In this document: piece by piece, positions 1-9,168 of the stretch
Layout: every line of letters starts with the position of its first letter
Numbering within the stretch: position 1 is the stretch's first letter
DNA from: Flavobacterium denitrificans DSM 15936
GTDB lineage: Bacteria > Bacteroidota > Bacteroidia > Flavobacteriales > Flavobacteriaceae
Reading direction: 5' to 3'
Length of the DNA stretch: 64,000 nt
NCBI RefSeq assembly: GCF_000425445.1
Contig: NZ_AUDL01000011.1
Coordinates: forward strand, 186,001-250,000
Notes under the pieces: generated by a model
Database searches by the model: none
Seen by the model: only the letters and a program-made list of their open reading frames with translations
What the model was told of the DNA's origin: nothing
Program-made: the position numbers and the translations under genes

Positions 1-1
1 G

Positions 2-580
2 ATCGAAGAACATATTATCGGAATTCCCGGCGATGTTTTTATGGATACTTTATTAGACAAATGCACCGAAACAGAAAAAGCACAAATCGCAAAAGAATTT
101 GTAAAGTTTAATGAACGTTGTATGATTAGGCTTTTAGGCGATATGCGCGCGTACAATTATGTAATTGTGCCAATTCATGATTTTGATCAGGTGGTTTATA
201 AAATTCGTCCGATTGATTTTGATCAGCAATGTTATGAGGGAAATTTCAAAGTTTATCGTCCGCAGTTTTTCAAGGAAAATTATCCAATGATTCAACTTAT
301 AAAAGAGAAATTAGAAGAACGTTCGATTATTCAATATAAGGATGAAGAAAGAGCTATTTTGGCAAAACGTATACATTCGGCCGAAACCAGAATTAAAAAA
401 TTACTGAATATAATGTGCCATGATACCATTTCGACACCAGAACATTTGAATCAGCTCAAAATGGAATTGTATCGATATACCAATGATATGAAATTCAAAA
501 ATGCAAAATCAATGGGACATATCATGCACGCCGCGTTTGAGTTTATAACGCGTAATTTTAAAAACACTAACTTAGTTTAA
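2..580 (+). CDS. Conserved hypothetical protein, 5'-truncated by the window edge
   Basis: The reading frame is open from the first bases of the window (codons from base 2 read IEEHIIGIPGDVF before the first Met at 41), so Met-41 is probably internal and the gene begins outside. About 193 residues are visible. There is no signal peptide or membrane segment in this part. The segment YKIRPIDFDQQ contains a D-x-D pair in a hydrophobic context, reminiscent of the metal-binding loop of atypical kinases, but the conserved N-terminal part is missing, so this is speculative. The C-terminal half is helical and charged. I do not recognise the family with certainty. The following lipoprotein gene starts 90 bases downstream, after a palindromic repeat. 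Confidence 0.6.
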   Translation: MEEHIIGIPGDVFMDTLLDKCTETEKAQIAKEFVKFNERCMIRLLGDMRAYNYVIVPIHDFDQVVYKIRPIDFDQQCYEGNFKVYRPQFFKENYPMIQLIKEKLEERSIIQYKDEERAILAKRIHSAETRIKKLLNIMCHDTISTPEHLNQLKMELYRYTNDMKFKNAKSMGHIMHAAFEFITRNFKNTNLV

Positions 581-590
581 AAGAATTTTA

Positions 591-652
591 TCATATAAGT
601 CATATAAGTTCATAAAACAAAACTTAAATTTTCTTATATTACTTATATGGTA
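591..652. repeat. Palindromic repeat, TATAAG family, copy 1
   Basis: The left arm CATATAAGTCATATAAGTT is answered by CTTATATTACTTATATGG on the other side of an AT-rich centre. The same arms recur at 52826-52952 and 54495-54572. It follows directly after the first gene and may act as a transcript end. Confidence 0.65.
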
Positions 653-670
653 AAAAAATAAATCGATCTT

Positions 671-1528
671 ATGAAAAAATCTTTTTTAGTAGCCGTTTCC
701 ATTGTTTTATTGGCTTGTCAGCAACAGACAAATAGTAATTTCAAAACGCTTTATTCGCTTCCGAAAAAATTGAAAGAAGTTTCGGGAATTACTTATTTTC
801 CAGAGACAAATACGATTTATACTTTAGAAGATAGCGGAAACAAAAACGCTATTTATGCGATTGATTCTAAAGGGAAATTAGCCCAAGCGATAACAATTTC
901 AAATGCGAAAAATGTTGATTGGGAAGATATTACAAAAGATAAATTGGGAAATATTTATATTGGTGATTTCGGAAATAACGACAATACACGAAGAGATTTA
1001 TGCATTTATAAAGTGGCAAAAAATCAGCTGAATAAAGATGTGGCTTCCGCCGATTATAAAATCTCATTTTCATATCCAGAACAAACCGAATTTCCTCCAA
1101 AGAAAAAAGAGCTGTTTTATGATGTTGAAGGTTTTTTTGAGCAAAACGGCTATTTCTATCTTTTTACAAAAAATAGAAGTAAAGGTTTTGACGGAACGGC
1201 TTTTATCTACAAGATCAAAAATGCAAAAGGAACTCAAAAAGCAGTAAAAATAGGAGAGTTCAAAACCTGCAGCAATTATAATCATTGCGTGTTGACAAGT
1301 GCGACAATCAGCCCAGACGGAAAAAAAGTAGCTTTGCTAAGCCATGATAAAATTGTTTTGTTTAAAGATTTCAAAGGCGATTTATTCCATAAAGGAAAAC
1401 AGACAGAAATAAGCCTAAATCACTTTTCGCAAAAAGAAGCAATAGTTTTCAAAAACAACAACACCCTATTAATCGCCGACGAAAAAGCCGATAAAATAGG
1501 AGGGAATGTTTATGAGTTTAAACTCTAA
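671..1528 (+). CDS. SdiA-regulated-type lipoprotein (beta-propeller-like)
   Basis: 285 residues. The N-terminus is a lipoprotein signal, a hydrophobic stretch followed by LLAC with the lipidated Cys at residue 16, so the product is expected to be anchored in a membrane and periplasmic or surface-facing. The rest resembles the SdiA-regulated / esterase-like phytase families: repeated beta-strand blocks with aspartates (SGITYFPETNTIYTLEDSG, DWEDITKD, GDFGNND, YDVEGFF). In that fold these blocks form a propeller. The exact substrate is unknown. It is convergent with the phosphoesterase-barrel gene, with a palindromic repeat between them. The family call is moderately sure; the function is not. 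Confidence 0.7.
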   Translation: MKKSFLVAVSIVLLACQQQTNSNFKTLYSLPKKLKEVSGITYFPETNTIYTLEDSGNKNAIYAIDSKGKLAQAITISNAKNVDWEDITKDKLGNIYIGDFGNNDNTRRDLCIYKVAKNQLNKDVASADYKISFSYPEQTEFPPKKKELFYDVEGFFEQNGYFYLFTKNRSKGFDGTAFIYKIKNAKGTQKAVKIGEFKTCSNYNHCVLTSATISPDGKKVALLSHDKIVLFKDFKGDLFHKGKQTEISLNHFSQKEAIVFKNNNTLLIADEKADKIGGNVYEFKL

Positions 1529-1630
1529 GTTTCTGAGATACTAAGATGCTAAGCTACTAAGATTAAAAAGTTAGCCACGAATTCGTGGCTAAAAAACTTA
1601 GAATCTTAGCAACTTAGAACCTTAGCATCT
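1523..1630. repeat. Inverted repeat of CTTAG-type units with central hairpin
   Basis: Left arm units such as CTAAGTTTCTGAGATACTAAG face right arm units such as CTTAGAATCTTAGCAACTTAG. In the centre, TTAGCCACGAATTCGTGGCTAA forms a perfect hairpin at 1571-1592. It lies between two convergent genes, so a bidirectional terminator role is plausible. Related units occur at 11780-11817, 12237-12271, 19769-19796 and 28706-28746. Confidence 0.7.
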
Positions 1631-1634
1631 TTTT

Positions 1635-4600
1635 TTAAAAGCTATATGCCGCTCCAAAAATAATTCTTCCTTTTTCGTCAGGAGATTGGAAATACGAAAT
1701 TCTGGCAGTTAAAAGATTAATCGCATTCAGCCATAATCCGCCACCATAATCCTGGTGCCATTTTCTTGAATTTTCGCCGTCAAGCCAGATTCTTCCGTAG
1801 TCAAAACCGCCCAGAATTCCGTAAGTTAGAGGAGCAACAGTTTTGTGGATTTTTCCAAGCGTAAAACGAAGATCAGAGCTTTGAGAGAAATAAGAGCTTC
1901 CTAAAAAGCGTTCGTTTCTATAACCACGCAAATCAGTGTCGCCACCTAAAGATGCACCATGATAAAAATCGAAATTATTATTCAAGATCGTTTTTCCTTT
2001 GAAAAATGTAGCCAAGACTAATTTTCCATTGTGATCAATTTTATGTGTAAAACCTAGAATACTTTCCAGTGTTGGGAAATTTTGTTTGGTATCACTCAAG
2101 TTTGTAGTCCACATTCCCGATAGCATAAAGTATATTCCTAAAGTTGGTTTGGCAACAAAATCAGAATTTTTGAATAAATATTTCACTTTCAAACCTCCGT
2201 ATGTCTGACTATCAAAAACATTTGGGTTTACAATTCCCGGAATGTCAATAAAGCGGTTTTCAGTTTCTTCAACCGTTAATTTCTGAAGGATTGGCTGTAT
2301 GCTGAATTCGCTTCCAAAACGGCCCACATGTCGAATTGCGCCTGCAGCAGTAAATTTGCGAATACGAACTCGGTTATAATCCATTCCAAATTCATCGTCG
2401 TTGTTTACTGTCTCATTTCCATATCCAAAATAGTTCATTGCAAAATTTGGTGTAGTCAGTTGTGAATCAACATCAATAACCCATTTTCCTAACAGTCCAG
2501 GAAAATGCGCTGCGTATGTCAACTCGAACCCTCCCGTCGCAAAATAATAGAAACCGTTTAAAATATGTTTTTGTGTATAAGGATTTTGTTTGAAATTATT
2601 TACAGTATAATTCAAATTAAAACCAATTTTTACGCCATCATCAGGATTATAGCCTATGTTTGGCAGACCTGCAATTACGTTATATTTAGGTTTTTCGTAA
2701 TTATATAAATTCACATCATAATCATCTGTAAGCTGTGTTTTGGCTTTAGTCCCGAGGCCTCGGGATAAGTTGTATGTGTTTTCTTTTGATTTAAAATCAT
2801 AAACAATCACTTTTCTGCCGTTTTCAATATTATAAGTATCGTTGTTTTGGCCACCAATCAAACGAATTTTAATATTTGATTTATGATTCCCTCTTACCTC
2901 AAAAGTATCATTATCGTCCAAACCATAAATCCATAAGTTTACTGTTTTATCATCGGTTACAGTTTTAGTGTAAACTAAATCATCACCCTCTTTTTTAACT
3001 CTATAAACCTGAATTTCGATGCTTTTCTTTGCGTTGTGATTGATTACAAATTTGTCTTTTTTATCCGTTCCTGCAATCATCACAGTACGGCTCAATACAT
3101 CAAAATATTCCGCTGCATATTTTTGGAGATCTTTTTTTCTGCTTTTTAATTTTTGCTTGATTTCATCGACAGTTTCGTCCTGCACTTCTTTTGGCATATT
3201 TTTAAAAGCAGTATCAATATCAGCATCAGATAAATTCTCTTGAATATATTTCGCTTGTTCTATCCAATCTTTCTCTTCGGCTGTTCTTAAAAAAGCCAAA
3301 TCTAATGGATAAGGTTCTCTTCCAAGCCATTTTACATTGATTCGGTCGCCTCTAAAATTACGCATATGACGAAGTGGAGGCATATTCATTATAAGCGAAA
3401 GTAAAGCGCCATCGTATTTTACAAAAGCTTGATCACGATCGCGTGGAATTGGTTTGTAAATAACTTTATCGCCTTGTTTGTATTCGCCCCAACGCCATTG
3501 ATCGCTGTGTCTGTCCCAATCGCCAATCAATATGTCAAACAAACGCGCTTTTATATATTCTTTTTCATCAACAGCGTATTTTTCATCTTTATTAAGATTC
3601 AGCATCATATCATCTGTACTAATAATATTTGATGGGTGTCCAAAATTTTTAGCATCCAAATGATTATCAGCAGGACGTTCCTCAACCATATAAAGTTGAT
3701 CTCCAAAACCTGCATTAAATTCCTTCAATCCATTTTGTTTTGGGATGTAGTATAAAATTGGATTTGTGTGTGCAAGTCCAATTTGGTCCGACATGCTTCC
3801 TGTTACAAACGAAGCATAAGGATGAGAGGTTGTATAGAAATCATATAAAAAGCTTTCTGTGTATGTTTTTTCGAAATCATTTACAATATACTGATCTTTA
3901 AAAGCTACTGATTGCAAAAACGTCGTTGCACTTTTTTTCATGGCGCGCATGATATATTCGCGGCCTTTTGGATCAGACATTCTTAATGAAATAGATTGGT
4001 GGCCACCGCCTTCGCGAATGGGTTTCAAACCGCCCATCAAGGTGTCAACTGTTGCAACTCTTGCTTCAATAGGTATGCTGTAATATTTTCTGTAATGTTG
4101 TCCGAACAAGAATTTATGAAAAGCACTTTTATCGGTCATGTCTTTCGTATAAATTGATGTTGTAATTTTTGAAGGGAAATTATTCGGAATATCAGAACCC
4201 CAGTTGATTTCTTTGGCTTTTATGATTTCACGTTCAAAAAGAAGTTTTTCTTTATTGTTTTCATTTCCAAAATACGAAACTTTAGCATCACCGCTTTTAT
4301 ATAAAGTCAATGTTGCATAACCATTTCCGCCGTATGAAAAATCATTTTCACTGATTGCTCGTGCGGCTTCAGATTTTGAGCCCGCGCCACTAATGATCTG
4401 TTGGATGTTTTCTTTGCTGATGTATTGCAAATTATGATCGTGCCCCGAAACTACAATTACATTTTTTTGTTTCTGTAAAAGTGTTTTTATTCTTTTAGCA
4501 TAAATAGTATATTGTTTGTTTTGAATATCCTGAGGATTTGCGCCTGATGTTTTTCGTAACAAATTAATAAAAGAACCAATAACAGGAAGCGGAATTTTGT

Positions 4601-5381
4601 TCTCTAATGGGAATAATTGTTTTTCCATCGAAAATTGTCCTCCATGCGTTCCGTTGCTTAATAAAGGATGGTGGATTGCAATAATTACTGTTTTTTCCTG
4701 ATTTTTATTTAAGATGCCTTCTAGAGCGTCAAAAAAATCTTCTCTGGTTTTTATCTCGCAATTATCATTTATGGTAGGGTGATTATTCCAGTCTTCTAGG
4801 AACCATTCGCTATCAATTGTGACTAACGTTGCAGTACTGTCAATTTTCACATCTTCGATCGGGCAGGCTTTTCTTGGCAAAAATGCTTTTTTGTCATTTA
4901 AATATTTGGTTACAAAATCAGCTTGACGTTCTAGGCCTTTGATACCGCTGTACCAGTCGTGATTTCCAGGAATAAAAATAGTTTTCCCTTTAAAACCTTC
5001 GGTTAATTTTAGTTGATTGGTCAGTTTTGTTTTAGCTAAAGATTCATCACCAGCATTTTTGTCACTCGGAAAACCTTTTGGGTAAATATTGTCACCTAAA
5101 AACAAGAGCGTTGATTTTTTGTTTGATTTCTTTAGTTTTTGATGCAAAAGTTCCAGTGTTTGTTGAGCTTGCGCTTCATCAGCATTTCCAGCATCGCCAA
5201 CTAAATAAAAAGTATGTGCAATTTTTATAGTATCGGTCGCGTTTTCCGTTTCATTGGCACTTACGTTTTTTCCGTATTGCGCCTTGCGCGTTGCACAAGA
5301 ATAGAATAGGGCTATGGCGATTATTGCCAAAGAAAAGTTTTTAATCTTGGCAATAAAATGATTATCCAAAAACAATTTCAT
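1635..5381 (-). CDS. Calcineurin-like phosphoesterase / kinase-like / outer-membrane barrel fusion lipoprotein
   Basis: 1248 residues. A lipoprotein signal ends at Cys29 (LFYSC). Residues about 55-385 carry the metallophosphoesterase motifs in order: GDAG (62-65), GDN (96-98), GNHDW (139-143), HHP (237-239) and GHDH (313-316), so a two-metal phosphatase active site looks intact. The C-terminal ~350 residues, after NVIAGLPNIGYNPDDG, look like an Omp85/surface-antigen beta-barrel ending in Phe. Between them, residues about 440-780 hold SLRMSDPKGREYIMR with Lys nearby, then GDWDRH (620-625) and RDRDQAF (647-653). This lysine / DRH / D-x-D order resembles HipA/FAM20-like atypical kinases, which is inference. 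The start lies only 26 bases from the divergent HD-PycTM gene. The substrate is unknown. Confidence 0.85.
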   Translation of the reverse strand: MKLFLDNHFIAKIKNFSLAIIAIALFYSCATRKAQYGKNVSANETENATDTIKIAHTFYLVGDAGNADEAQAQQTLELLHQKLKKSNKKSTLLFLGDNIYPKGFPSDKNAGDESLAKTKLTNQLKLTEGFKGKTIFIPGNHDWYSGIKGLERQADFVTKYLNDKKAFLPRKACPIEDVKIDSTATLVTIDSEWFLEDWNNHPTINDNCEIKTREDFFDALEGILNKNQEKTVIIAIHHPLLSNGTHGGQFSMEKQLFPLENKIPLPVIGSFINLLRKTSGANPQDIQNKQYTIYAKRIKTLLQKQKNVIVVSGHDHNLQYISKENIQQIISGAGSKSEAARAISENDFSYGGNGYATLTLYKSGDAKVSYFGNENNKEKLLFEREIIKAKEINWGSDIPNNFPSKITTSIYTKDMTDKSAFHKFLFGQHYRKYYSIPIEARVATVDTLMGGLKPIREGGGHQSISLRMSDPKGREYIMRAMKKSATTFLQSVAFKDQYIVNDFEKTYTESFLYDFYTTSHPYASFVTGSMSDQIGLAHTNPILYYIPKQNGLKEFNAGFGDQLYMVEERPADNHLDAKNFGHPSNIISTDDMMLNLNKDEKYAVDEKEYIKARLFDILIGDWDRHSDQWRWGEYKQGDKVIYKPIPRDRDQAFVKYDGALLSLIMNMPPLRHMRNFRGDRINVKWLGREPYPLDLAFLRTAEEKDWIEQAKYIQENLSDADIDTAFKNMPKEVQDETVDEIKQKLKSRKKDLQKYAAEYFDVLSRTVMIAGTDKKDKFVINHNAKKSIEIQVYRVKKEGDDLVYTKTVTDDKTVNLWIYGLDDNDTFEVRGNHKSNIKIRLIGGQNNDTYNIENGRKVIVYDFKSKENTYNLSRGLGTKAKTQLTDDYDVNLYNYEKPKYNVIAGLPNIGYNPDDGVKIGFNLNYTVNNFKQNPYTQKHILNGFYYFATGGFELTYAAHFPGLLGKWVIDVDSQLTTPNFAMNYFGYGNETVNNDDEFGMDYNRVRIRKFTAAGAIRHVGRFGSEFSIQPILQKLTVEETENRFIDIPGIVNPNVFDSQTYGGLKVKYLFKNSDFVAKPTLGIYFMLSGMWTTNLSDTKQNFPTLESILGFTHKIDHNGKLVLATFFKGKTILNNNFDFYHGASLGGDTDLRGYRNERFLGSSYFSQSSDLRFTLGKIHKTVAPLTYGILGGFDYGRIWLDGENSRKWHQDYGGGLWLNAINLLTARISYFQSPDEKGRIIFGAAYSF

Positions 5382-5407
5382 AATTTAGTGGTATAAAAAT
5401 ATTCTTT

Positions 5408-6601
5408 ATGAATTTAATAGAACAATCCGAAGATTTTGTCGGTAATTTACTCAAAGATAAACTTTCTAATTTATATTCTTACCATAATTTTAATCATACT
5501 TTTACCGTAGTAACAGCGGTAAAAGAACTGTGCAAAAAAGAAGATGTAGAAGGCGAAGATAAAGAAGCTCTTTTGGTTGCAGCTTGGTTTCATGATACTG
5601 GATATATTGAAGGATATGAAAATCACGAACAAAAAAGCACCGAAATCGCAGCCAACTTTTTACGCGAAAAAGGAAAATCGGAAGAGTTTATAGCACTTGT
5701 TTCAAGTCTGATTCTTGCTACAGTTAAAGAATATGAACCTAAAACGCATCTTGAAAAAATTATTAGAGATGCAGATTACGCGCATTTAATGGGAGCAGAA
5801 TATGCTACAACTTGCGAATTATTGCGTTTGGAATTGAAAAATGCTGGAATTGTAAGTTTTTCTAATGCCGAATGGACAAGAGAAAACCTAAACTTTTTAT
5901 TGAATAAACACAGATTTTACACAGACTACGCTTTAAGAAAATGGCAACCTCTGAAAGAAAAAAATCTATTAATGATTCAGAAAAAAATCAATAAACAGGA
6001 ATTGAAAGCAGCTGCGGCACTTGAAGAAGAAAATAAAAAGAGAGAGAAAGCTGAAAAAGCTGAAAAGCCAGATCGCGGAATTGATACTCTTTTTCGTGTC
6101 ACTCTCGGAAATCATACCCGTTTAAGTGGTATTGCAGATAGTAAAGCTAATATTTTATTGTCTGTAAATGCGATTATTATTTCGATTGCATTATCATCTA
6201 TTATTCCGAAACTGGATAGTCCGAAAAACGCACATTTAGTAGTGCCAACTTTTATTATGCTGATGTCGAGTGTAATTACGATTATTTTTGCGATTCTTTC
6301 TACCCGCCCAAAAGTAACATCAGGGTTTTTTACGCGAGATGATGTTGAAGCTAAAAAAGTGAATTTGATGTTTTTCGGAAATTTCTACAAAATGCCTCTC
6401 GAAGATTATGACTGGGCAATGAACGAAATGATGAAAGACCGTGATTATTTGTATTCAACAATGATCAAAGATTTGTATTATCTCGGATTGGTTTTACAGC
6501 GAAAATATAACTTACTCCGAATAGCCTATAACTTTTTCATGTTCGGAATTATTATTACGGTAATTGCTTTTGTTATTGCCTTTAAAGAAGTAACTGTTTA
6601 A
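5408..6601 (+). CDS. HD-domain phosphohydrolase fused to a Pycsar-effector-type (PycTM) membrane domain
   Basis: 397 residues. Residues about 1-180 form an HD domain: YHNFNHT (His26, His30), FHDTG (His62-Asp63), ENHEQ (His73) and RDADYAHL (Asp121). A charged, Ala/Lys/Glu-rich linker follows at about 190-222. The C-terminal part has GNHTRLSGIADSKANILLS (about 234-252), the hallmark of the PycTM family of Pycsar anti-phage effectors, with transmembrane segments near 248-268, 281-300 and 363-385. In Pycsar, such membrane proteins respond to cCMP or cUMP made by a neighbouring cyclase; no cyclase is visible here. The HD half could hydrolyse a nucleotide. Convergent with the GAF gene, divergent from the phosphoesterase. 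Domain calls are strong; a defence role is inference. Confidence 0.85.
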   Translation: MNLIEQSEDFVGNLLKDKLSNLYSYHNFNHTFTVVTAVKELCKKEDVEGEDKEALLVAAWFHDTGYIEGYENHEQKSTEIAANFLREKGKSEEFIALVSSLILATVKEYEPKTHLEKIIRDADYAHLMGAEYATTCELLRLELKNAGIVSFSNAEWTRENLNFLLNKHRFYTDYALRKWQPLKEKNLLMIQKKINKQELKAAAALEEENKKREKAEKAEKPDRGIDTLFRVTLGNHTRLSGIADSKANILLSVNAIIISIALSSIIPKLDSPKNAHLVVPTFIMLMSSVITIIFAILSTRPKVTSGFFTRDDVEAKKVNLMFFGNFYKMPLEDYDWAMNEMMKDRDYLYSTMIKDLYYLGLVLQRKYNLLRIAYNFFMFGIIITVIAFVIAFKEVTV

Positions 6602-6606
6602 AAAAA

Positions 6607-6630
6607 AGCTCAACTAATTTTAGTTGAGCT
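6607..6630. terminator. Bidirectional hairpin terminator
   Basis: AGCTCAACTAA (6607-6617) pairs perfectly with TTAGTTGAGCT (6620-6630), preceded by a run of A. It serves the convergent HD-PycTM and GAF genes and overlaps the stop codon of the GAF gene. Confidence 0.75.
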
Positions 6631-8989
6631 CATCTAATAAATCTTGATAAGTGATTTTTTTTGCTGCCGGATTTGCAGCATTGTTGATTACTTTTACACG
6701 TATCGCTCTCAATCCCGAAACTCCCTGAAGGTCTTCAACCTCAAATTGTTCTATTGCTGGTTCCAGAACTTTTTTGTGCTGAAGGTATTTAATGTATTTT
6801 AAATATTCTGCTTCTTCGCTGTTTTGAGAATATACAATCGTAATTTTTTCTTTCTCGGTAATTCTTTCTTTTGTCCCTTTGATATTCGATTTGTCAATTC
6901 GTTTTTTGACCACTTCATATCTTGCATTATAGGTTCCGTCGACATCAAAACGTTTTTCATCCATTCTAAAGCGGATGGAAAGCGGAGAACTGAAAACTAA
7001 AATTAAAGAAGTCACGTCCAACTCATAAGGAAGTGATTCCTTAAGTTCATGATGTTCCAGTTCCATTTCGCATAAAGTCTGCAATTGCCATAATCTCAAA
7101 TTATGCAAATACATCATATCAAATGGCTTTGTTGGCGAAATTGATGCACCAATATATAAATTGTGTTCAACACCATCCGTTTTAAAACGTTCGTAATAAT
7201 GCGGATAAATTTGTTGTGCTTCTAATTGTTTTTTGTCTAAAACGGAAGCTAACTTTTTATTAATGATGGACATTGCATTATCAAACTTCTTTCTTTCCTG
7301 ATAAAATAAACCGGACTTTTCATCAAGACTTGCAAAATAAGCTTCTTCCAGTTTTTCGCTCTGAAAAGAATCTTTACTTTTTTTAAGTATTGGATGAATT
7401 TCTTCTTCAATATATCTTTGAATATGCTGTTCAGTATCCGCTTTAAGCGGAAAATCTAATTCATTTCGAAGCGATTCCAGTTCAAATTTTCTTTGTTCCA
7501 GAAGTACCAGATTTGAATTTGGTTTTTGATTATCAAAAATTTCCAAAAGCGTTGTAAGCTGATTTTTCAAATCGGTTTTTACGGTTTCATTTCGGTGTTC
7601 CGAAGAACCTTTGATATCGATTTGTCCATATAACGGATATACATTTTTGAATACAATTTCCTTAAAAATATAATCTTTTGTGTGATTGATATTTTGAAAA
7701 TAGTTCTGAGATTCTTTTCTAAACTTCCAGTAAACACTTGGGTGAATCGTAGTATATTCACGTTGAATAATAGCTTCGACCTGATGCTGCATATCCGTAT
7801 TATAGCGGTCAATAGTGTCCGTTAAATACGGTAAAATCAATTCGAGTTTTGTAGCGTTGACACTATTCAAATCGCGGGGATTTTCAGAAACTAATTCGAC
7901 AACACCCAACAATTGTTCGTCTTTGATGACCGGCGCAAACACACAACTTTGAATGCCTTGTTTTAGTAAATGTTCACCAAGTCTTTTATTTGAAGATTCT
8001 TCAATGAATTTCTCAACATTCGAAATCACAAAAGGTTCTTTTTTGTCTAAAAGATTTTCGAAAGAACAGCCAAAGAAAGCGTTTTTGCAGTCTACTTCCT
8101 GATCTGTTTTCAATAGAAAACTCTGCAGTTGGTTATCGAACTTAATTGGTCTAATGAATTTTTCTTCCTCGGGATTGTAAATAATAAATCCAACTTTCAA
8201 ACTTGGAATTTTGAAGATTGATCTAAAAATATCCTCAATAATTTCAGTCGATTCGACACGAGTAGAATCAGGTTTTAATAAATTACTTTTCAGATTAGAA
8301 ATAGCACTTTCTGTAGTAGCATCAAACAAAGAAACAATTCCGAAACCTTTTAAAATCCAGCTTCTTTCAGGGAATTTTGATTTCCATAATTCAAGATCGT
8401 TGTAATTATCAATTAAGAGATCAATATCGTCCTGAGTCAGTTCGACCGCTTCTGCTGTTGGAGTAATCTCCATGAAGTCAGCATTGTATAAAATTCGGTA
8501 ATGTTTTTTTATACCTTCTTCATCTGGAATATCATAGAAAAAGGGTTTGTTAAAATCAATATTCTGATTGTAATAATACGCCAGAATCAAACAACAATTA
8601 TTGATATAAAATTGATGCTCATCAAAATCGCGAATTTCCATATAAAATTCGTCACCTGCGTTTCTTAAAATCTTTTTGAAACGCTCTGTATAATTGAAAG
8701 ATATGTTCTGAAAAGGAATTGTGATTGCCTTTATTTCGTTATTGGTCAGTGCTGTAGGGAATAAATCGGCAACCAGATTTTTTATTAATGCTTCATTATT
8801 CTTTATAATGTTGTAGTCACGAATTCCGTTTCTGAATTCCGGATAAGCTTCAACTTCTTTTAAAATAGCTTTGGCATAGTTAGATCGGTAATCAACATCT
8901 GATAAAGCAATTTCTTCAAATGATTCAATTAATTTATGAAATGAGATTACGGTTTCGAAAGGACTTTCGTAAGGTAAAAGACGATCCAT
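6620..8989 (-). CDS. GAF-domain protein of unknown function
   Basis: 789 residues, no signal peptide or obvious membrane helix. Residues about 230-385 fit a GAF fold: KVGFIIYNPEEEKFIRPI, VISNVEKFIEE, then QSCVFAPVIKDEQLLGVVE, the last being the typical GAF core strand pattern. The N-terminal 220 residues and the C-terminal 400 residues are not recognised; the latter contain a helical, charged stretch and a segment with SSPLSIRFRMDEKRFD. No kinase, cyclase, GGDEF or output domain is visible, so it may be a cytoplasmic ligand-sensing scaffold. It stands alone, convergent with the HD-PycTM gene. The GAF call is fairly sure; the role is unknown. Confidence 0.75.
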   Translation of the reverse strand: MDRLLPYESPFETVISFHKLIESFEEIALSDVDYRSNYAKAILKEVEAYPEFRNGIRDYNIIKNNEALIKNLVADLFPTALTNNEIKAITIPFQNISFNYTERFKKILRNAGDEFYMEIRDFDEHQFYINNCCLILAYYYNQNIDFNKPFFYDIPDEEGIKKHYRILYNADFMEITPTAEAVELTQDDIDLLIDNYNDLELWKSKFPERSWILKGFGIVSLFDATTESAISNLKSNLLKPDSTRVESTEIIEDIFRSIFKIPSLKVGFIIYNPEEEKFIRPIKFDNQLQSFLLKTDQEVDCKNAFFGCSFENLLDKKEPFVISNVEKFIEESSNKRLGEHLLKQGIQSCVFAPVIKDEQLLGVVELVSENPRDLNSVNATKLELILPYLTDTIDRYNTDMQHQVEAIIQREYTTIHPSVYWKFRKESQNYFQNINHTKDYIFKEIVFKNVYPLYGQIDIKGSSEHRNETVKTDLKNQLTTLLEIFDNQKPNSNLVLLEQRKFELESLRNELDFPLKADTEQHIQRYIEEEIHPILKKSKDSFQSEKLEEAYFASLDEKSGLFYQERKKFDNAMSIINKKLASVLDKKQLEAQQIYPHYYERFKTDGVEHNLYIGASISPTKPFDMMYLHNLRLWQLQTLCEMELEHHELKESLPYELDVTSLILVFSSPLSIRFRMDEKRFDVDGTYNARYEVVKKRIDKSNIKGTKERITEKEKITIVYSQNSEEAEYLKYIKYLQHKKVLEPAIEQFEVEDLQGVSGLRAIRVKVINNAANPAAKKITYQDLLDELN

Positions 8990-9141
8990 CTGTTTTGTGT
9001 TTTAGGAATACAAATTTAAGCATAAATTAAGAATCACCGACATTTTGCAATTTGTTTCATTTATGGTTGAATAGTTTATTTCTTTATAAATAAAGGGATT
9101 GAAATGTGTTTTTGATATTTTAACTAAAAATTAACGATTTA

Positions 9142-9167
9142 AATAACGGAACGATCGTTCCGTTATT
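9142..9167. promoter_or_regulatory. TetR-type operator: perfect 26-bp palindrome
   Basis: A perfect 26-base palindrome centred at 9154/9155 with core GGAACGATCGTTCC. It lies directly upstream of a -7 element (TATCTTTG at 9169-9176) for the SDR gene. The same core, with one change, precedes the TetR gene at 9990-10004. Confidence 0.8.
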
Positions 9168-9168
9168 A

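Noticed and set aside
5408..6601. A complete Pycsar defence system
   Set aside because: Only the effector-type domain is present; no pyrimidine cyclase or defence island flanks it.
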